A model generated the notes under the pieces. It did no database searches. It saw only the letters and a list, made by a program, of their open reading frames with translations, and was not told the origin of the DNA. The translations under genes were made by a program, and so were the position numbers. DNA of 64,000 bases from Gnetum montanum (lineage: Eukaryota > Streptophyta > Gnetopsida > Gnetales > Gnetaceae): NCBI GenBank assembly GCA_015680685.1, contig MNCI01036469.1, positions 18,183-82,182 of the forward strand, in the 5' to 3' direction. How positions within the stretch are numbered: position 1 is the stretch's first letter; every line of letters begins with the position of its first letter. Shown piece by piece: positions 33,881 to 46,554 of the stretch.

Positions 33881-36500
33881 GACTTCCAAGATTGGAAAAT
33901 TTTTTGAGAAGGTTTTCTACATGGATCCAATAAAACATAGTATGAGTGAGCATTATAGTATGGATCCTTAGCAAAGTTTGGTTTGAAGAAGGCATGAAGG
34001 AATTTGATACAAAGGAGAAAAAGGCAGGAGCAGGGTTGTTAACTATGGGTGTATGTGAGGGCTTAGGTGGACTACTAGGTTGAAAGAAAGGTCTTTTTCT
34101 TTGATCAGGCATTTGACCCCTCCAATTGATAATTTAGTTATAGATTAATAGCCCTCATAGCATTGTGTTATTGTAGTTGGGCTAGCAATTCACCTTGCAC
34201 AGGTGGAGCAAGTGGTAGTTATGCAATTGGAGGAGTATGTGCAGGGATAGAAGGAGGATAAGGGTAAGATGTGCTATCCCTTCTTTCATGTGGTGAATGA
34301 GCTTGGTAATAATATGAAGGATGATAGTAAGGCGAGAAATTATAAATGTTACTAGAAGAGTCATGTGGAGACATGGGTTGCTGAATGTCGTAGCCATATG
34401 GATCAGGCTATCGGTAAGAGTATTATTACCTTGGCGATGCTAGCACCCATGATTGTGGTTGCTAACACTATTAATACTATTCATAAGGTTGTGATGGAGT
34501 TTCACTTAGATAATACAATTATTTTTGGTGGAACTACCTAATATTTCCTTAAGGATAAGGTAACCTTCTGGATGTTTTCCTTTGTGTAAGTTGTGGATGT
34601 GAGGCATACACCCCAGACTCTTGTAGACATGATACAATGAGGTAGCATCCCTTAGGATGTTTTTACTGATAGATGTCACATCCATGATCATCATCTGATT
34701 CACTATCCAAAACTTCTTCGATTGTAGTAATCTTGCCCTTACCTTTATGATATGCATGTTTAGCTTCCTTGCACCTCCTATGTTCATGCTCACTACTTTG
34801 TTCTTTGGACTCTTCAACGATTTTGAGAATAGTTTGGAATCTATTATCCATAGAGTTCCATAACTAATCAACCTTGGATGTAAGTTTAGATTGATATTTT
34901 TGAAGTGGCAAGGTTTTCTTATTCACATACTCACCAAATACAAACTTGTCCTTACTATCGTAGAATTGAACCTCCCTCTTGTAGATGGAAGGATCACAGT
35001 CGTACTCTTCTGCAGTTTCTCTTTTTCTTAGTTCATCCTTCTCTTTGGTGACCTATTCAATTAATCTTTGTACCTGATGAATAGTTAGTTTTAAAAATCA
35101 CCCTTGGGCATAGACACTATAGGTTTTTCTCATTTCATTACGAAGCTCATCTACAATGTGATGAAGTTGAACAAATTAAGAATAACCATGGTTAGGAAAT
35201 TTGTGCATCAAGGCATAGTATTGGCCAATGGTGGTATCCAAGGATTCATGTGTTCCTTATTTCCACCCTTAGATTTTCTTCCTTAAGTTGGACACTCTGG
35301 AGTACATTTGATACTTATCATTGAACAACTCAAGCATGGTACTCCATCGTCTGATAGATTCTGGCTTTAAGGACTAGTACCAGTTTTTTGCTTCCTTGAT
35401 GGATGTCCTAGGGAATAACTTCAATTTTTTCCACTCATTCTCTATATTCTGCAAGGCAGATGCATCTTGGAAAGCTTGAAGATGATTTTGTGAATAAGTG
35501 TTATATCTTTTTTCATATCAAGAATATTATTCATGTCTAACTATTTGATTTGACTATCTTTCACATGCCTTGTTGGAATTCTAACTACCTCTATGATGTT
35601 AAGCATACTTTAGGTAGAAAATAGAGGCTCATCAAGGCCTTGATCATGGTGCCTACAATTCCCTTTACTAGCCCTTCATTCATGGTGATGTACCTCTCTT
35701 AAGCATCTACACCCTTGATCTTGTCTGTCCTGATGGTCCCTTTAGTTATTTTGGTCCTGTCAATCATTTCATTCATTTCGATCACCTCCATCAAGATCTT
35801 ACCTTCTGCAGTCATGGTTAGAGCTAGCAAAAAAATAATATGACCAAGGAAAAGAGGAAGAAGAACTAACACCATCATGGTGCCTACTACTGCCTCTTCA
35901 GCAATCATGACCATGATCATGATTTTGCTTCTTGTCTACTTCCCTATCTTGACTTGCCCCTTCGGATCCTTCTTTATCATTGGATCCCTTGTTACCAAAA
36001 TCAGAATTTTGAACTATGGAGTGTAAGTTCTATTTTTTACCTCCATCACTGAAGTCAAAGAAAGGAATTTCATTGAATGGAAAACCCCCAGAGAAGGATT
36101 CTCCACTAGCTTGTTGGTACAACAAGAATGGAGAATCGTTAAGCCTTTTACTCTTTCAAAGTTCATAGCACTACTCTAACTATTGATCTTGCAAACAATG
36201 TGCTTTGGTGGGATGGTAATCCCTGGCATTAGCATCTTCCACAATATACTCCCCATGGTGGTCTTGAAGACCACATTGTGCAAGAATTTGATAGAGCATT
36301 ATAGGAGTAGCATGATTGGATGGTAACACAATTTTATCCTCCATGCCATACCACTGCAGCTATTCATCCTAGTGTAGGATGAAGGTGAAGTTTGGTACAT
36401 ACTCATCAGGATGAGTATATATAATTTGATATTGTTGAGGCTTTAGTGAATAAAATTTATCAATCTTAGGTGGAGAAGTGCTCTTGTGGGAAGAAGACAT
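33881..36500 (-). pseudogene. gag: gag of unit 2 in C
   Basis: The ATG at 36500 is in the same context (gaagaagacat) as in element 2 and the third unit. A Ser-rich N-terminus leads to charged segments (34663-34851, KEQSSEHEHRRCKEAKHAYH), the gag domain (35280-35500) and a Pro/Ser-rich end (33738-34112, KRPFFQPSSPPKPSHTP) that runs into protease. It has frameshifts and stops throughout. Confidence 0.78.
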
Positions 36501-36643
36501 TTTTAGTTAGCAAATAAAATAAATCACAGTGTGCTCTAACAATTGTTGTAGTAATGGTAAAATAGGATATGACTCTAAGGTTCATTCCAACAATTTAAAT
36601 ATGTTGTACTAGGTCATAGTTAGCACATGAAGCAACAAAAAGA

Positions 36644-36662
36644 TCCCTGGCAATGACGCCAA
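36644..36662 (-). other. PBS, Asp-tRNA type, element C
   Basis: The minus strand reads TTGGCGTCATTGCCAGGGA, the best preserved copy of this site in the window, directly at the LTR end. Confidence 0.75.
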
Positions 36663-37468
36663 TGATGACTAGCGAGGTACTCTTACATCCAACCATATGA
36701 ATTACTAAGGCATTACATGTGATCTAGTCGAATTCCATGGACCTATAGTTATCTAATGTACTAGCTCTTCTAGGAAGTAAAATGAGTGTTGGGAACATTC
36801 ATTGTCTTCCTAATTACAGTTGTGAGATTCAAGAGCATGGTTTAAGTGTAATTGAGGTATATGATTTTTCTTACTTTATATTTTATAGATTTGGTTGCCT
36901 ACAATAAGAATGAAGAGTAGAGTAATTTAAAATCTAATTTGTTATTTCCTATCTAGCCTAACACAAGTAACTAGCCCACTTTCTTGGACACATCCTAAAC
37001 ACATATAACACTACTGGGTTACCAAACGTTAAGTGTTATTGGATTAGCAAGTACTATATGAATGCTCAAAGTGGTTGTGCTCATGTTCATTAACAACTAG
37101 AAATAAATAGCTTAATTCAAATACATTAAAGTAAAGAGAAAGAAAGGAAAGCATTAAACAAAATATTAATCTATTCTCAGTGCTGCAAGGATTGTCAAAA
37201 GAGTTCATTTTATTCCTGTCACATTACTGTGCTCAGGTACATTAGTGCTCGAACAAAGAATCATATACACTTAGACTCCTTCTACTAGCACTCAGAAAAT
37301 ATTCTAACTTTGAGGAAAAGGAATTGTAAGAGATTCACTACTCTAACTAAAAATGACCAAAAACTAATTGTGAAAGCTAAAGCCCAGACACAGTATTTAT
37401 AGGCTTGGAGTACACACTTCGACGTCACGTATGCAACATTGCTGCAGACAAAATAATGTGATTAATCA
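36663..37468 (-). repeat. 5' LTR of element C
   Basis: 806 bp, tgatgac to attaatca. TATA box at about 37394-37404 (minus strand) with acgtcacgtatgc palindrome remnants at 37420-37440. F integrase resumes at 37469. Confidence 0.82.
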
Positions 37469-38250
37469 ATACCCATCTCCTTTTGAAGTGCTTGCAAAAA
37501 ATGTGACATGATTCAAGAATCTTTATCACTAATAATCTATCATGGCATCCCATGCAACCACACTATCTCTATAAGAAATACGTGTAGTTTCTACTATACT
37601 CACTGATGATTGTGAGGTAAGAAAATAGGTAGACTTTGTTAACAAATTAACAACTACCAATTTAGCATCACAACCACTACAAACCTATGGAAGACCAATA
37701 ATAAAATCCATACCAATGGCATCCCATTTCCACTAAATAATATCATGGAAATGCAAATATCCCCCAAGCCTCTGATGCTCTATCTTCACTTGGTGGAAAA
37801 TTAAACATTGAGACATATACTCTCCTACATTCCTCTTCATATCAGGTCACCAATACACCTTTTGTAAACTCTGATACATTTTTTGACTACTTGGATGCAT
37901 TTGGTATCTACTCATGTGGGCCTCATCCATCCACTGAATTCATATACCTTCTCAAACACATACTCAACCATCCCTCTGTAACACTCCATGGCTATCCATA
38001 GATGATTTGTTGCCTCAATTGTTGAAACCATGGATCATGTCATTGCTGCTCTTGCATCTGCTCCTACAAATATAATTGGATTATCATGCTTTTAAGCTTA
38101 CTCTTCACCCTAATCAATCATTCGCTACTTTATTAGTCTTGCAAAGCTTGTATTAAATAGTGAAATCACAATAAGCAAGCAACTCCATCCACATACGTTG
38201 TCACAAGTTTAACTATGGCTAACTCATAAGATATTGGAGGCTCTTATGAT
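37469..38250 (-). pseudogene. int: N-terminal integrase of element F
   Basis: The integrase continues from 20395 across element C. A stretch at about 37680-37790 corresponds to the MDFI.GLP core and the V(D)-LTKS segment; the Asp there reads Asn. The zinc-binding region lies at about 37790-37900. Frames are badly broken. Confidence 0.65.
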
Positions 38251-39440
38251 TAGTCCAAATAGTGACCTACTCCCCATATAGATAATGCCACCAAATATTT
38301 GATGTGAATATCATAACATCCAACTCTAGATCATGCATGGGATATCTAGTTCCATGTGGCCTTGATTAATGGGATGCGTAAGCCACAACCTATCCATCCT
38401 GCATCAACACACAACTAAATCCATCCCCTAAACTGTTAGTACTAATATCATATGAATTTCCTAGTGTAGGAGATATTAGCATTAGATCAGTTACCAATTT
38501 ATGTTTCAACTCTTCAAATGCAACTTGACAAGATAGGCTCCAAGTAAAGTTAGCCTCCTTTCTCAAAAATTGAGTCAAAGAAGATGATATGCATGAATAA
38601 TGTTTCACAAACCTATAGTAATATCTTGCCAATCCCAAGAAGCTTCTCATCACTGATTGTGTTATTTTCCAATCACAAATGAATACAATCTTTGTAAGAT
38701 CTAGAAAGATGCTAGCTCCTACCACCACATGTTCCAAGAACTGAATTTTTGACTACCAACATGAACACTTGGATGGTTGAGTATATAGTTGGAACTCCCT
38801 CAAAGTTAGTAAGACCATCTAAAGGTGCTTTACCTACAATTTCCCATCAGGAGAATATACTAAGATATCATCTATGAACACAATCACAAACTAATCTAGG
38901 AATGTCTGCATCACACTATTCACGAGGTGCATGAAAATTTTTGGTACATTTGTAAACCCAAATGGAAGCATCAAAAACTCATAATGGCCATATCATGTTT
39001 TGAATGCTTTCTTTGACACATCCTATTGATGAACCTACACTTGATGATACCCAAAATTGAGATTAATCTTTGATAATACATGAGTTCCTAGAAGTTGGTC
39101 AAATAAGTCATCAATACATGGCAGAGGATATTTATTCTTTACAATCTCCTAGTCTAGCTGCATGTAATCTATTCATAGTCGTAAACCCCCATCCTTCCTT
39201 TTAACAAATAGCATTGGTGCACCCCATGATGATACACTAGGATGAATGAGACCTTTGTCTAGTAATTTTTGTAGCTAAATCCTAAGCTTTGCTAGCTCTA
39301 TGGGAGACATCCTATGTGAAGCCTTTGAAATAGGCTCAATAACAAGTTTAAGTTTGATCTCAAACTCAATCTCTTACCTCAGTGGAAAACTTGGTAATTC
39401 TAATTGGAATACATAAGAGAATTCTTGAACCACATGAACC
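38251..39440 (-). pseudogene. RT and RNase H of element F
   Basis: The 115-aa piece 38390-38737 reads SFLGLARYYYRFVKHYSCIS (the RT/RNase H connection) and ends with STNSLGDGFSCVLMQDG, the RNase H start with DAS changed to TNS. Upstream, RT shows [26 protein letters not shown] and VFIDDILVYS (about 38860-38890), with FIDD intact. This is a chromovirus-type RT interrupted by stops at former Trp and Gln codons. Confidence 0.82.
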
Positions 39441-40010
39441 TGATCTATTTCCACCATCTCTATTTTATATATTGTAGCCAAAAAGCATTCATGCCCTTTT
39501 TGAAACATCCTATGGTACATCCATGAGGAGACTAAATCTAGGCACACAGTCCTTGGATGAGTTTGTACCTCAATTGGAGCACCATCAACTAATTGTCGTC
39601 CTATAAGCTGTTGTCAATAATCCAAACTAACATTGAACTACAAGAACCAATCCATCCACAAAATTACATCATATACCCTAGGATCCATAGCATGTAAATC
39701 ACTAACCCACTACACACCTTCTAATTTTACTAGCATACTTATACACACCTGATCAACTCAAGTTTCATAACCTCCAACAAAAGATACTATCAACCCAGAA
39801 GAAAGAGAATGACATATAAGAGCTACATGATGTGCAACCATAGGATCCATGAATGAATGGATAGCATTTGGATCAAATAAAATTAGCACATCAAAGCCAA
39901 AAATCATACCTCTTTTCTCCATCACTATGTTTGGCTACACATCCAATGGCTAGTCTATTAAAGCATACACTCATCCTTGAGTCCTCTATTCATCTCATTT
40001 GGGCTGAGTG
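39441..40010 (-). pseudogene. Protease of element F
   Basis: The minus strand at about 39840-39910 reads ILFDPNAIHSFM, where related elements have LFDSGATHSFI, so the catalytic D-S-G is lost. The flap and second half follow at 39550-39800. Confidence 0.6.
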
Positions 40011-41170
40011 ACTAGTGCTCCACATCCACCGTAAACTAGAGGTTGTCGTCCTTGACCTCTACCTCCTTCACTACGTCTTGCCTAATTTTGACACTCTTAA
40101 GCCTCATGCCCTAGTTTTCCACATGCAAAAAAATTCTAGTAATCCCTTTGTAGATGAGTAGATTGCCCACATCTATAACAAACAATAACTCCATGACTAG
40201 CTCCAATGGTAGGACCACACGTAGGTGTTGGGTGCTCTTCTCCATGGCCACAAGCTTTCTTGGAGGGGCCAAGCCTCTCTCTAAATGTCAATCCTCTCTT
40301 CTATCCTTGTTCCTATTGCCTCTCTCTATGAGCTACATCTTCCTGTTGACTTCACTCTAAATCCATGGCTACTACTCTAGCCTTATTATAGGATGTCAAT
40401 TTGAGGGGTAATAGGTGATCCTTCAAAGATGGCCTCAAACCTCAAATAAATTTGTTCACCCATGCTCAAGCATCTCTCTACATCTATGGTACATAACTAC
40501 TCAACTCCAAGAAACAAGCATCATATTCCACCACAGACTAACTACCTTGATACAAATGATAGAACTCATCCTTCTTGGCCTAAGAATATTGGGTAAACAC
40601 ATAATGGGCTCTGAAATAGGTTAGAAAATCATCCCATGCCACCTCTTGGCCAATCCATCCCTTGGCTTACTCTTTAATTATCCACCAATGCCAAGCAGTA
40701 CCAACCAACTAATAGACTACTAAGAGATTCTACTGAACCAATGAATAGTCCATCAAATCAAAAGCCTTCTACAATTCCTCCAACCATTCTATAGCTATAG
40801 TAGGATCTTCGGTGCCATAGAATTTAGGAGGTTCCAACTTCTAAAACTACTCTACCAATTCCCTATTGATAGGTTGTCTCTTTGATCCTCCTGAGCCTCC
40901 ATTGCCACTACAACTTTCCATTTTTCTAATAGTGGGAACGGGAGCATCCCTAGCTACAACATGCTATTGTAGAATCTATAACAAGTATTGTATAAGATCT
41001 GGTTGCCTATTTACAAGAACACTACTAGATGTTTGAGGAGGCTACTAATATTCATCATTAGGCCCTTTTGGTTTGTGGGCCCCATTAGCATCATGACCAC
41101 ATCTACTATACATATTTATAACCTAAAATCATAAATGGATGAGTATTCCAACCATCATACAACATCAGAG
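40011..41170 (-). pseudogene. gag: gag of element F
   Basis: Two zinc knuckles are readable at about 40090-40190: VICYRCGQSTHLQRDY, whose last Cys is Tyr, and FACGKLGHEA followed by a stop and EC. The gag domain lies at 40420-40900, and the start is near 41110 after the PBS. Many in-frame stops. Confidence 0.65.
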
Positions 41171-41177
41171 TAAACTA

Positions 41178-41189
41178 GCTCCAATACCA
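41178..41189 (-). other. PBS of element F, initiator-Met type
   Basis: The minus strand reads TGGTATTGGAGC, two mismatches from TGGTATCAGAGC, three bases inside the LTR end. Confidence 0.82.
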
Positions 41190-42094
41190 CAATGTAACAT
41201 CCTACCCTAACTAAGGTAGGGTGATGCCTAGGATCACTAGTAATCTTACAATGGAATCATGATAAACTAAAAACTAATGATGTGCAGAAATATGTTCTAT
41301 TAAGGAAGGTCAAACTACATGAAAAATTCCATGCAAAACCAATAACTAAACATATATTACAATGAGAAAGTGAAATATCTCTACATAAACCAAAAATCTG
41401 CACTATTCTCACAAGATACAAAAACACATAAACATCATCATCACATCTTTAAGAGTATAGAGAGTTTCATATTTTCATGCATAGTCCATACTAATATACA
41501 TGAAAATATACATTAACCAAGCACTCAAGATTTTTCCCTTCTCTACTCTCCCTCTTCATGCTCACATGGACTCATATACCTTCCTCCTATAATTAAATAA
41601 AGTTAGTATACAACTAAGTGGGAAGCCTTTACACTTTTCCTACTAGATGGTCAACAAGTGCTACACTAGAGAAGAGGAGTGGGGTACAAGGTAACCTGAA
41701 ACAACTATTAGTCTTGTGCATGCTAAGAACAAAACATATACACAACATATCATACATCATATCACATCATTTCCACTATCATTCCCATGCCATCATACCT
41801 ATAACCCACACAATCATAATCCAATCATAATATATATTATCAGTGCTATGACTAACAAACCAATACTATTATAAGTCCATGTGGTCACTAACATATCCAC
41901 ACTTAGTGTAGCATGTGAAACATTGCCATGAATTCTCATAAACAACCATTTTCTGTAGGTTTTTTATTAGTCTTTTATTTATCCAACCAGTGCTAGGGTC
42001 TATCAACCTGTGACCCACAACCATTAGCCTTTTGAAGGACTAATGATAGGGATGAACACATCTATGCCACATACTAGCTATAGGAATGAACATA

Positions 42095-42099
42095 CCTAT
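42095..42099. repeat. Target-site duplication of solo LTR, left (CCTAT)
   Basis: Identical to 42997-43001. Confidence 0.9.
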
Positions 42100-42996
42100 T
42101 GATGAGTCATGAATTTGCTGGCTGTGATATCACTATCATGATATCACAGCTGTGATATCCCAGTGGCTGTGATATCATAGTCGTGATATCGTATGGGCTG
42201 CGATATTGCGTACGCGATGTATCGTATGCAATGTATCGTACGCAATATCACATCGCACCGCCAAATATATAAATAAGAGACGACTCTCCCTTATTTCTCA
42301 ATTTTATGTTAGATTGTAGCTAGACTCTGGCAGTTTTGTCCCTCTAGAGTTAGAATATTTTCCAGTGTCTTCCCATAGTGTGGTGAATGTAATTGTATGG
42401 CATCCTTTATTCGAGTGTGACGTACTTGGACACGCACATGATGGGAAATAAAGATCGAGATTACTTCATCATTGCAGTGTTCACTTTGTTTATTTATTTA
42501 TTTATTTGTTATTTACTGCTTTGCTAATTAGTCTCTCTCATCTTAAACTCACGTTAGAACGTGGAATGAGTACGACTTTATTATGAGCATTTAAGTGTGA
42601 CTACTTGGTAACCCAGTGGCGTACCTAGGATCTATGCTTGGTAATCCTAGTGGTAGTCGTGCATGAAGTCCAAGATGTGTATAGATAGTCAAGGAACAGA
42701 TGCTCATTGCACTTAGGCTAGATTAGATTCTCTTACCCTTTCTCTCCTAGCTTAGTTAATATTATTTTCCATTGCCTTCAGGAGTAGCATTAGATTAGGA
42801 ACACATCATACACCTCACTCTAGACTAAACCATATGTTACAAATATAATACTAGTCCAGGTGGGAAGATAGTGAACTACGACCTAAGGCTAACTATCTAG
42901 GTGCCACAACTAGTTCGTATGCAGAGTTTGATCGGATCTTGCATGAAGATGCTCGTATTCGTATGGTTGAGTGTAGGGGTACCTCTTCACTCATCA
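42100..42996 (+). repeat. Solo LTR of the Athila-like family
   Basis: 897 bp on the plus strand, tgatgag to ctcatca, flanked by CCTAT. The homologous LTR of F at about 17770-17785 is the empty site. U3 (42118-42255) carries the palindrome cluster in good condition (for example gcgatattgcgtacgcgat) upstream of the TATA box catataaataag-like run at 42264-42275. A (TTTA)n run lies at 42489-42509. No internal element sequence remains, so recombination between two LTRs probably removed it. Confidence 0.92.
42118..42275 (+). promoter_or_regulatory. U3 palindrome cluster and TATA box of the solo LTR
   Basis: At least eight copies of tgatatc, cgatatt or tatcgta-type half sites, many arranged head to head around gtacg, stand directly before the run aaatatataaataag. 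This is the best preserved promoter of the family in the window, together with that of E. Confidence 0.7.
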
Positions 42997-43001
42997 CCTA
43001 T
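42997..43001. repeat. Target-site duplication of solo LTR, right (CCTAT)
   Basis: Identical to 42095-42099. The F LTR sequence resumes right after. Confidence 0.9.
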
Positions 43002-44778
43002 GCTTTCTCACTCTTAGGATGAGGCTTGAGATAAGAGCCTTATCAATGCATCATAGTGGGGGTTAATCCATACTACCTCCATAGTGCCTTATCACCAACT
43101 TCCACACCCTCATGCTAGCACAACTTGTGAATGACTGTCACAAGCATTGTTGCGAAGACATCTACACATTCCAACTTGCTTAAGCCAACACATGTCATAA
43201 GCGCAACACATCCAAACCCAACATACCATGACCACATATATTCATACCTAACAGTCACATTCATTCCATGAAAATAATATCATGATTCAACAATAAAACA
43301 TTTTTTCCCACAACCATACTTCTCGAATTGCATGTAATTCCACAAAAATGACTACTATAATAACCTCCAAAATGATATATGGCAAGAAAAAAAAACTAAT
43401 TTCATGATTAGAAAGTACTTTCCAAAATGATCCTAGTGACACTAATTTCACTTAAATTAAACTCTTAGAAACAAAGTTATGCATGTCCAAAGTTCGATTA
43501 AGAAAATAATAATTAATAATATTTAATTATTACTTATATAGATTAAAACTCATAGAAACTCTCGCACCATAATAGTCCCTAAAAATATAATATTCCAATC
43601 ATAGTAGTCTCATCAATATCACATATCCTATTTCACAAGTCCACATCATACCATACATCACATTTATATTACTAAATAATTCATAATCAAAACTACACAA
43701 TTTTAGGAAATATGTAAAAATAACATGTCCAAGCTTAATCTTTGAGCTATTCATCCCACATGCCTCCATCACATGATCATATACACTAATCTAACATCAA
43801 AATACAAGGAAAAGGTAAAGACAATCCACCAATTATAATTGTTTAAGAAAAAAAATGCTAAAATAAGAAGAAAACTCTCAAAAATCTAGTAGGACTCCAT
43901 TTCACTCCAAACAAGTTATGCACACATGTAGATACGACCATAGCAATCCCAAATCCAAGTTTAGAGTAAGCAAAAACCATCCACAAAACTCAGAATTTAG
44001 AAAAATGTGAAACTGAAGAAGAGAGAAGAAACAAAATTGATGAAAACATGCTCCTGTTCATTTTTGTTAATGGAAACATACACAAAAAAATAGACCCCAA
44101 AACCCAATTTCTATGGGTACGAGATGGTGAGGTGGTGGAAACAAAGAAAGCAAGAATAAAAAACACAATGCATAAAGCATATGCTTTTATTTAACACAAA
44201 AATAATGATGCACTTCTTTTTTTCCACATGCCTCACATCACATGTGTAGCTAATTTGACTTTTTACTTTTAAATTTTTTATGATTTTCTTAAATGAAATA
44301 TTTTCAAAAGCTATATTTATTTTTTTCCTTCACAACTAATGTCATGAACTTTAATCATGCGTAACAAACTCACCAGAACTCCAAATCAAAATCTATTTAA
44401 ACCTTTGAGATCCTTATCAAAAGCTCTATACATTCACATGTCAAAATCACACCCAAGCATCACACAACATAGTGCTATCATTCAAATGTAAAAATACTAA
44501 AGTTTCATATAAAGCATAAATGTATACCAAATAAGTGCTCTTGTACCCCAATCCAACACCCCTACCAACAACCTCACTTATGTAACACATCACAAAGGGC
44601 TAGTGTACATAATCATGTTAGTTAAGCATGTTAAGACATCATAATTGTAACATAAATATAAAGCCTCATAACATATAAAATACATATTAACTTAGCCTCG
44701 GCAACCCACTGGGACTCCACACATAATATAAATCGTAAGTGTTTGACCATACCTAATGTATTTGGATTAGATGTAATA

Positions 44779-44783
44779 GGATA
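44779..44783. repeat. Target-site duplication of F, right copy (GGATA)
   Basis: Identical to 16887-16891. Confidence 0.88.
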
Positions 44784-46462
44784 TTTACCATATGAGCTAG
44801 TTTAAGAAAAATTGTCTACAATGCCTATCCAAGCATAATTAAATACCCTTATAACTAAATGTACACTTAACCTAGATTTAGACTTAGGCTACAAGGAACA
44901 ATTAATGAACCTTAATCTCCTAGATGAAAACCAATTATTAGTCCAAATGGATAATAAAATTTATAAAAAGTATTTCAAACATTAACATGATACCAAAATT
45001 AGGCATGATTCTATTAAGCCTAGAGATAGATTCCTCTACTATAACCCAAACCATGTCTCATAAAAGATGAAGTTTTAAACTATATAGGAATGATCATAGA
45101 TTATTCATGTGACATATCAATCAAGCACCATATAAATTTACCATCCAACTGATCCACAAAAAACTCATCCTTTTTAATATTCAATAAATCAAACCATTTC
45201 ATGACTTTTCTTCCTTCAAAGATTCTACCTTGAACATTGGACCACTTACTTCCTATTGGATTTTCAAAGTTTTCACTTTCAACAATAGTCATGGGAGTGC
45301 CATCTATTATACTTAGGTACCAACCATTCTTTTTATATTCTTCTTATACTTTTTAAATTTTTTACCAATTTCTACTTTCTTTAATATATTTTCTATTCTT
45401 TTATATTTTTCACATTTCTTATCATTTTCATTCTTTAATATCTTTTAAATTCTTTATATGTTTTTATATTCTTCCATATTTCTCATTCTTTTATAGTTTA
45501 ATCATTCTTCATGTACATAATTTTTTTTTTGCTCTTTCCAATAAAGTGTAAAGGAATAAGCAAGATGTAGTTGAAATAATAAGAATTTCATCTTGTGTTA
45601 TCAAATCATTAAGGGACTGATTGTACATATAGTGAGACCATATAATCTATCCATTCATTTCTAATAATAAGAGGTTCTTACCATGGACATAGTGACATTC
45701 TTGCCACAATAAAACTAAAATAAAGCAATGATTGTTATGCATGAATGGAAAAGTGAATAACCAAATGAGAATGAAAAGGATGTGACATTAAGGGAATTTG
45801 TGGAATCTCAAAAGCTACTATTATGAGTCTTATTATGCTATTAAGTTGTATTATTTACTTCACATTTAACAAAAAATGTAAGTGTGTTCTTAAAAAAATT
45901 GCTACCTTACCATGTCACTAGAAAGACATGTTACTCATGCTTAAAGGTAGTCTTCTAGTAAGGTTGACATAGTATTAACATAATAAATACATATAATACA
46001 AAATTTCTGAAGGTTCCACTTTAAAGACACGTTACCCATGCCTAAAGGTAGGTGACTTAGAGATTTTAAGGTTTTTTGGACCTACCCTAGTTATGGGGCT
46101 AGAAAGACATAATACCTATGCTTGAAGATACCAGTTTGTCCAATGGCCAAGTTTCCTTATCACAAATCATGTAGTAATAAAATTTCTTTCTTGTACCTCA
46201 TTTTCAAGTATTAATACTTCTTGTAGTGTGATAGTCTTATGTTTGTTAATTGTAAGGATGATACAATGCAATGTCACTTCATAAATGGCATGGACTTTTT
46301 TTAGACCTTAAACAAAAAGGCTAATGATCATTTTAACCATGCAATACACCTAGAATTCATTATGCCTATAGTAAGACAACTCACATCCCATTTTCTACAA
46401 TCCCTACTACTACCATTCTACCTTACTATTATATATAGTTTGATGACTTTGTATAATATAGT
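44784..46462 (+). other. Inverted fragment of an Athila-like 3' spacer
   Basis: No gene is supported. From about 45300 to 46440 the plus strand resembles the reverse complement of 58400-59340 in element D: the ttttatatttttcacatttctt-type AT-rich run (45300-45530), then the block acatgttactcatgcttaaaggtag. That block occurs three times here (about 45916, 46017 and 46097) and once in D. The 63-codon minus frame at 45101-45292 is not recognisable. Confidence 0.5.
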
Positions 46463-46554
46463 ATGTCATGCATAAAGCCTATGACAAAGAATTATAAATG
46501 CATAGTGAGGACTGTCAAATAATAAAGATGAAAGGAAAAAATTAATGTGAAAAA

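Larger units (their letters stand above)
20396..37468 (-). mobile_element. Element C: tandem Athila/Tat-like retrotransposon
   Basis: On the minus strand the order is LTR (36663-37468), PBS, a complete gag-to-integrase unit (about 36500-30300), spacer, a join near 29318 straight into the gag of a second unit (29318-24100), its spacer and LTR (20762-21601), then a PBS and the first part of a third gag (20600 down to about 20405). No LTR or PBS separates units 2 and 1. This is a tandem array trimmed by recombination or deletion. RT motifs FLDGYSGY and FMDD and the DLGS protease site fit the Athila/Tat clade, which lacks a chromodomain. All frames are broken. Confidence 0.8.
16892..44778 (-). 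mobile_element. Element F: chromovirus with nested insertions
   Basis: Two LTRs of about 2.66-2.68 kb (16892-19552 and 41193-44778 less a 902-bp insertion) enclose, on the minus strand, Met PBS, gag, protease, RT, RNase H and integrase with a chromodomain-like tail. GGATA flanks both ends. Element C (20396-37468) interrupts the integrase and a solo LTR interrupts the 5' LTR. The FIDD motif and the C-terminal PVEIIDCMLRKI...WTRHEALGATWE pattern are those of Tekay/Del-type chromoviruses. In a sample of about 230 bp the LTRs differ by roughly 15% by eye, so F looks older than B. Confidence 0.88.
41193..44778 (-). repeat. 5' LTR of element F, carrying a solo LTR
   Basis: Matches 16892-19552 at both ends. 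It is interrupted at 42100-42996 by a plus-strand Athila-like LTR. Without that insertion it is about 2684 bp. The end reads tgtaata where the partner has tgtaaca. Confidence 0.87.
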
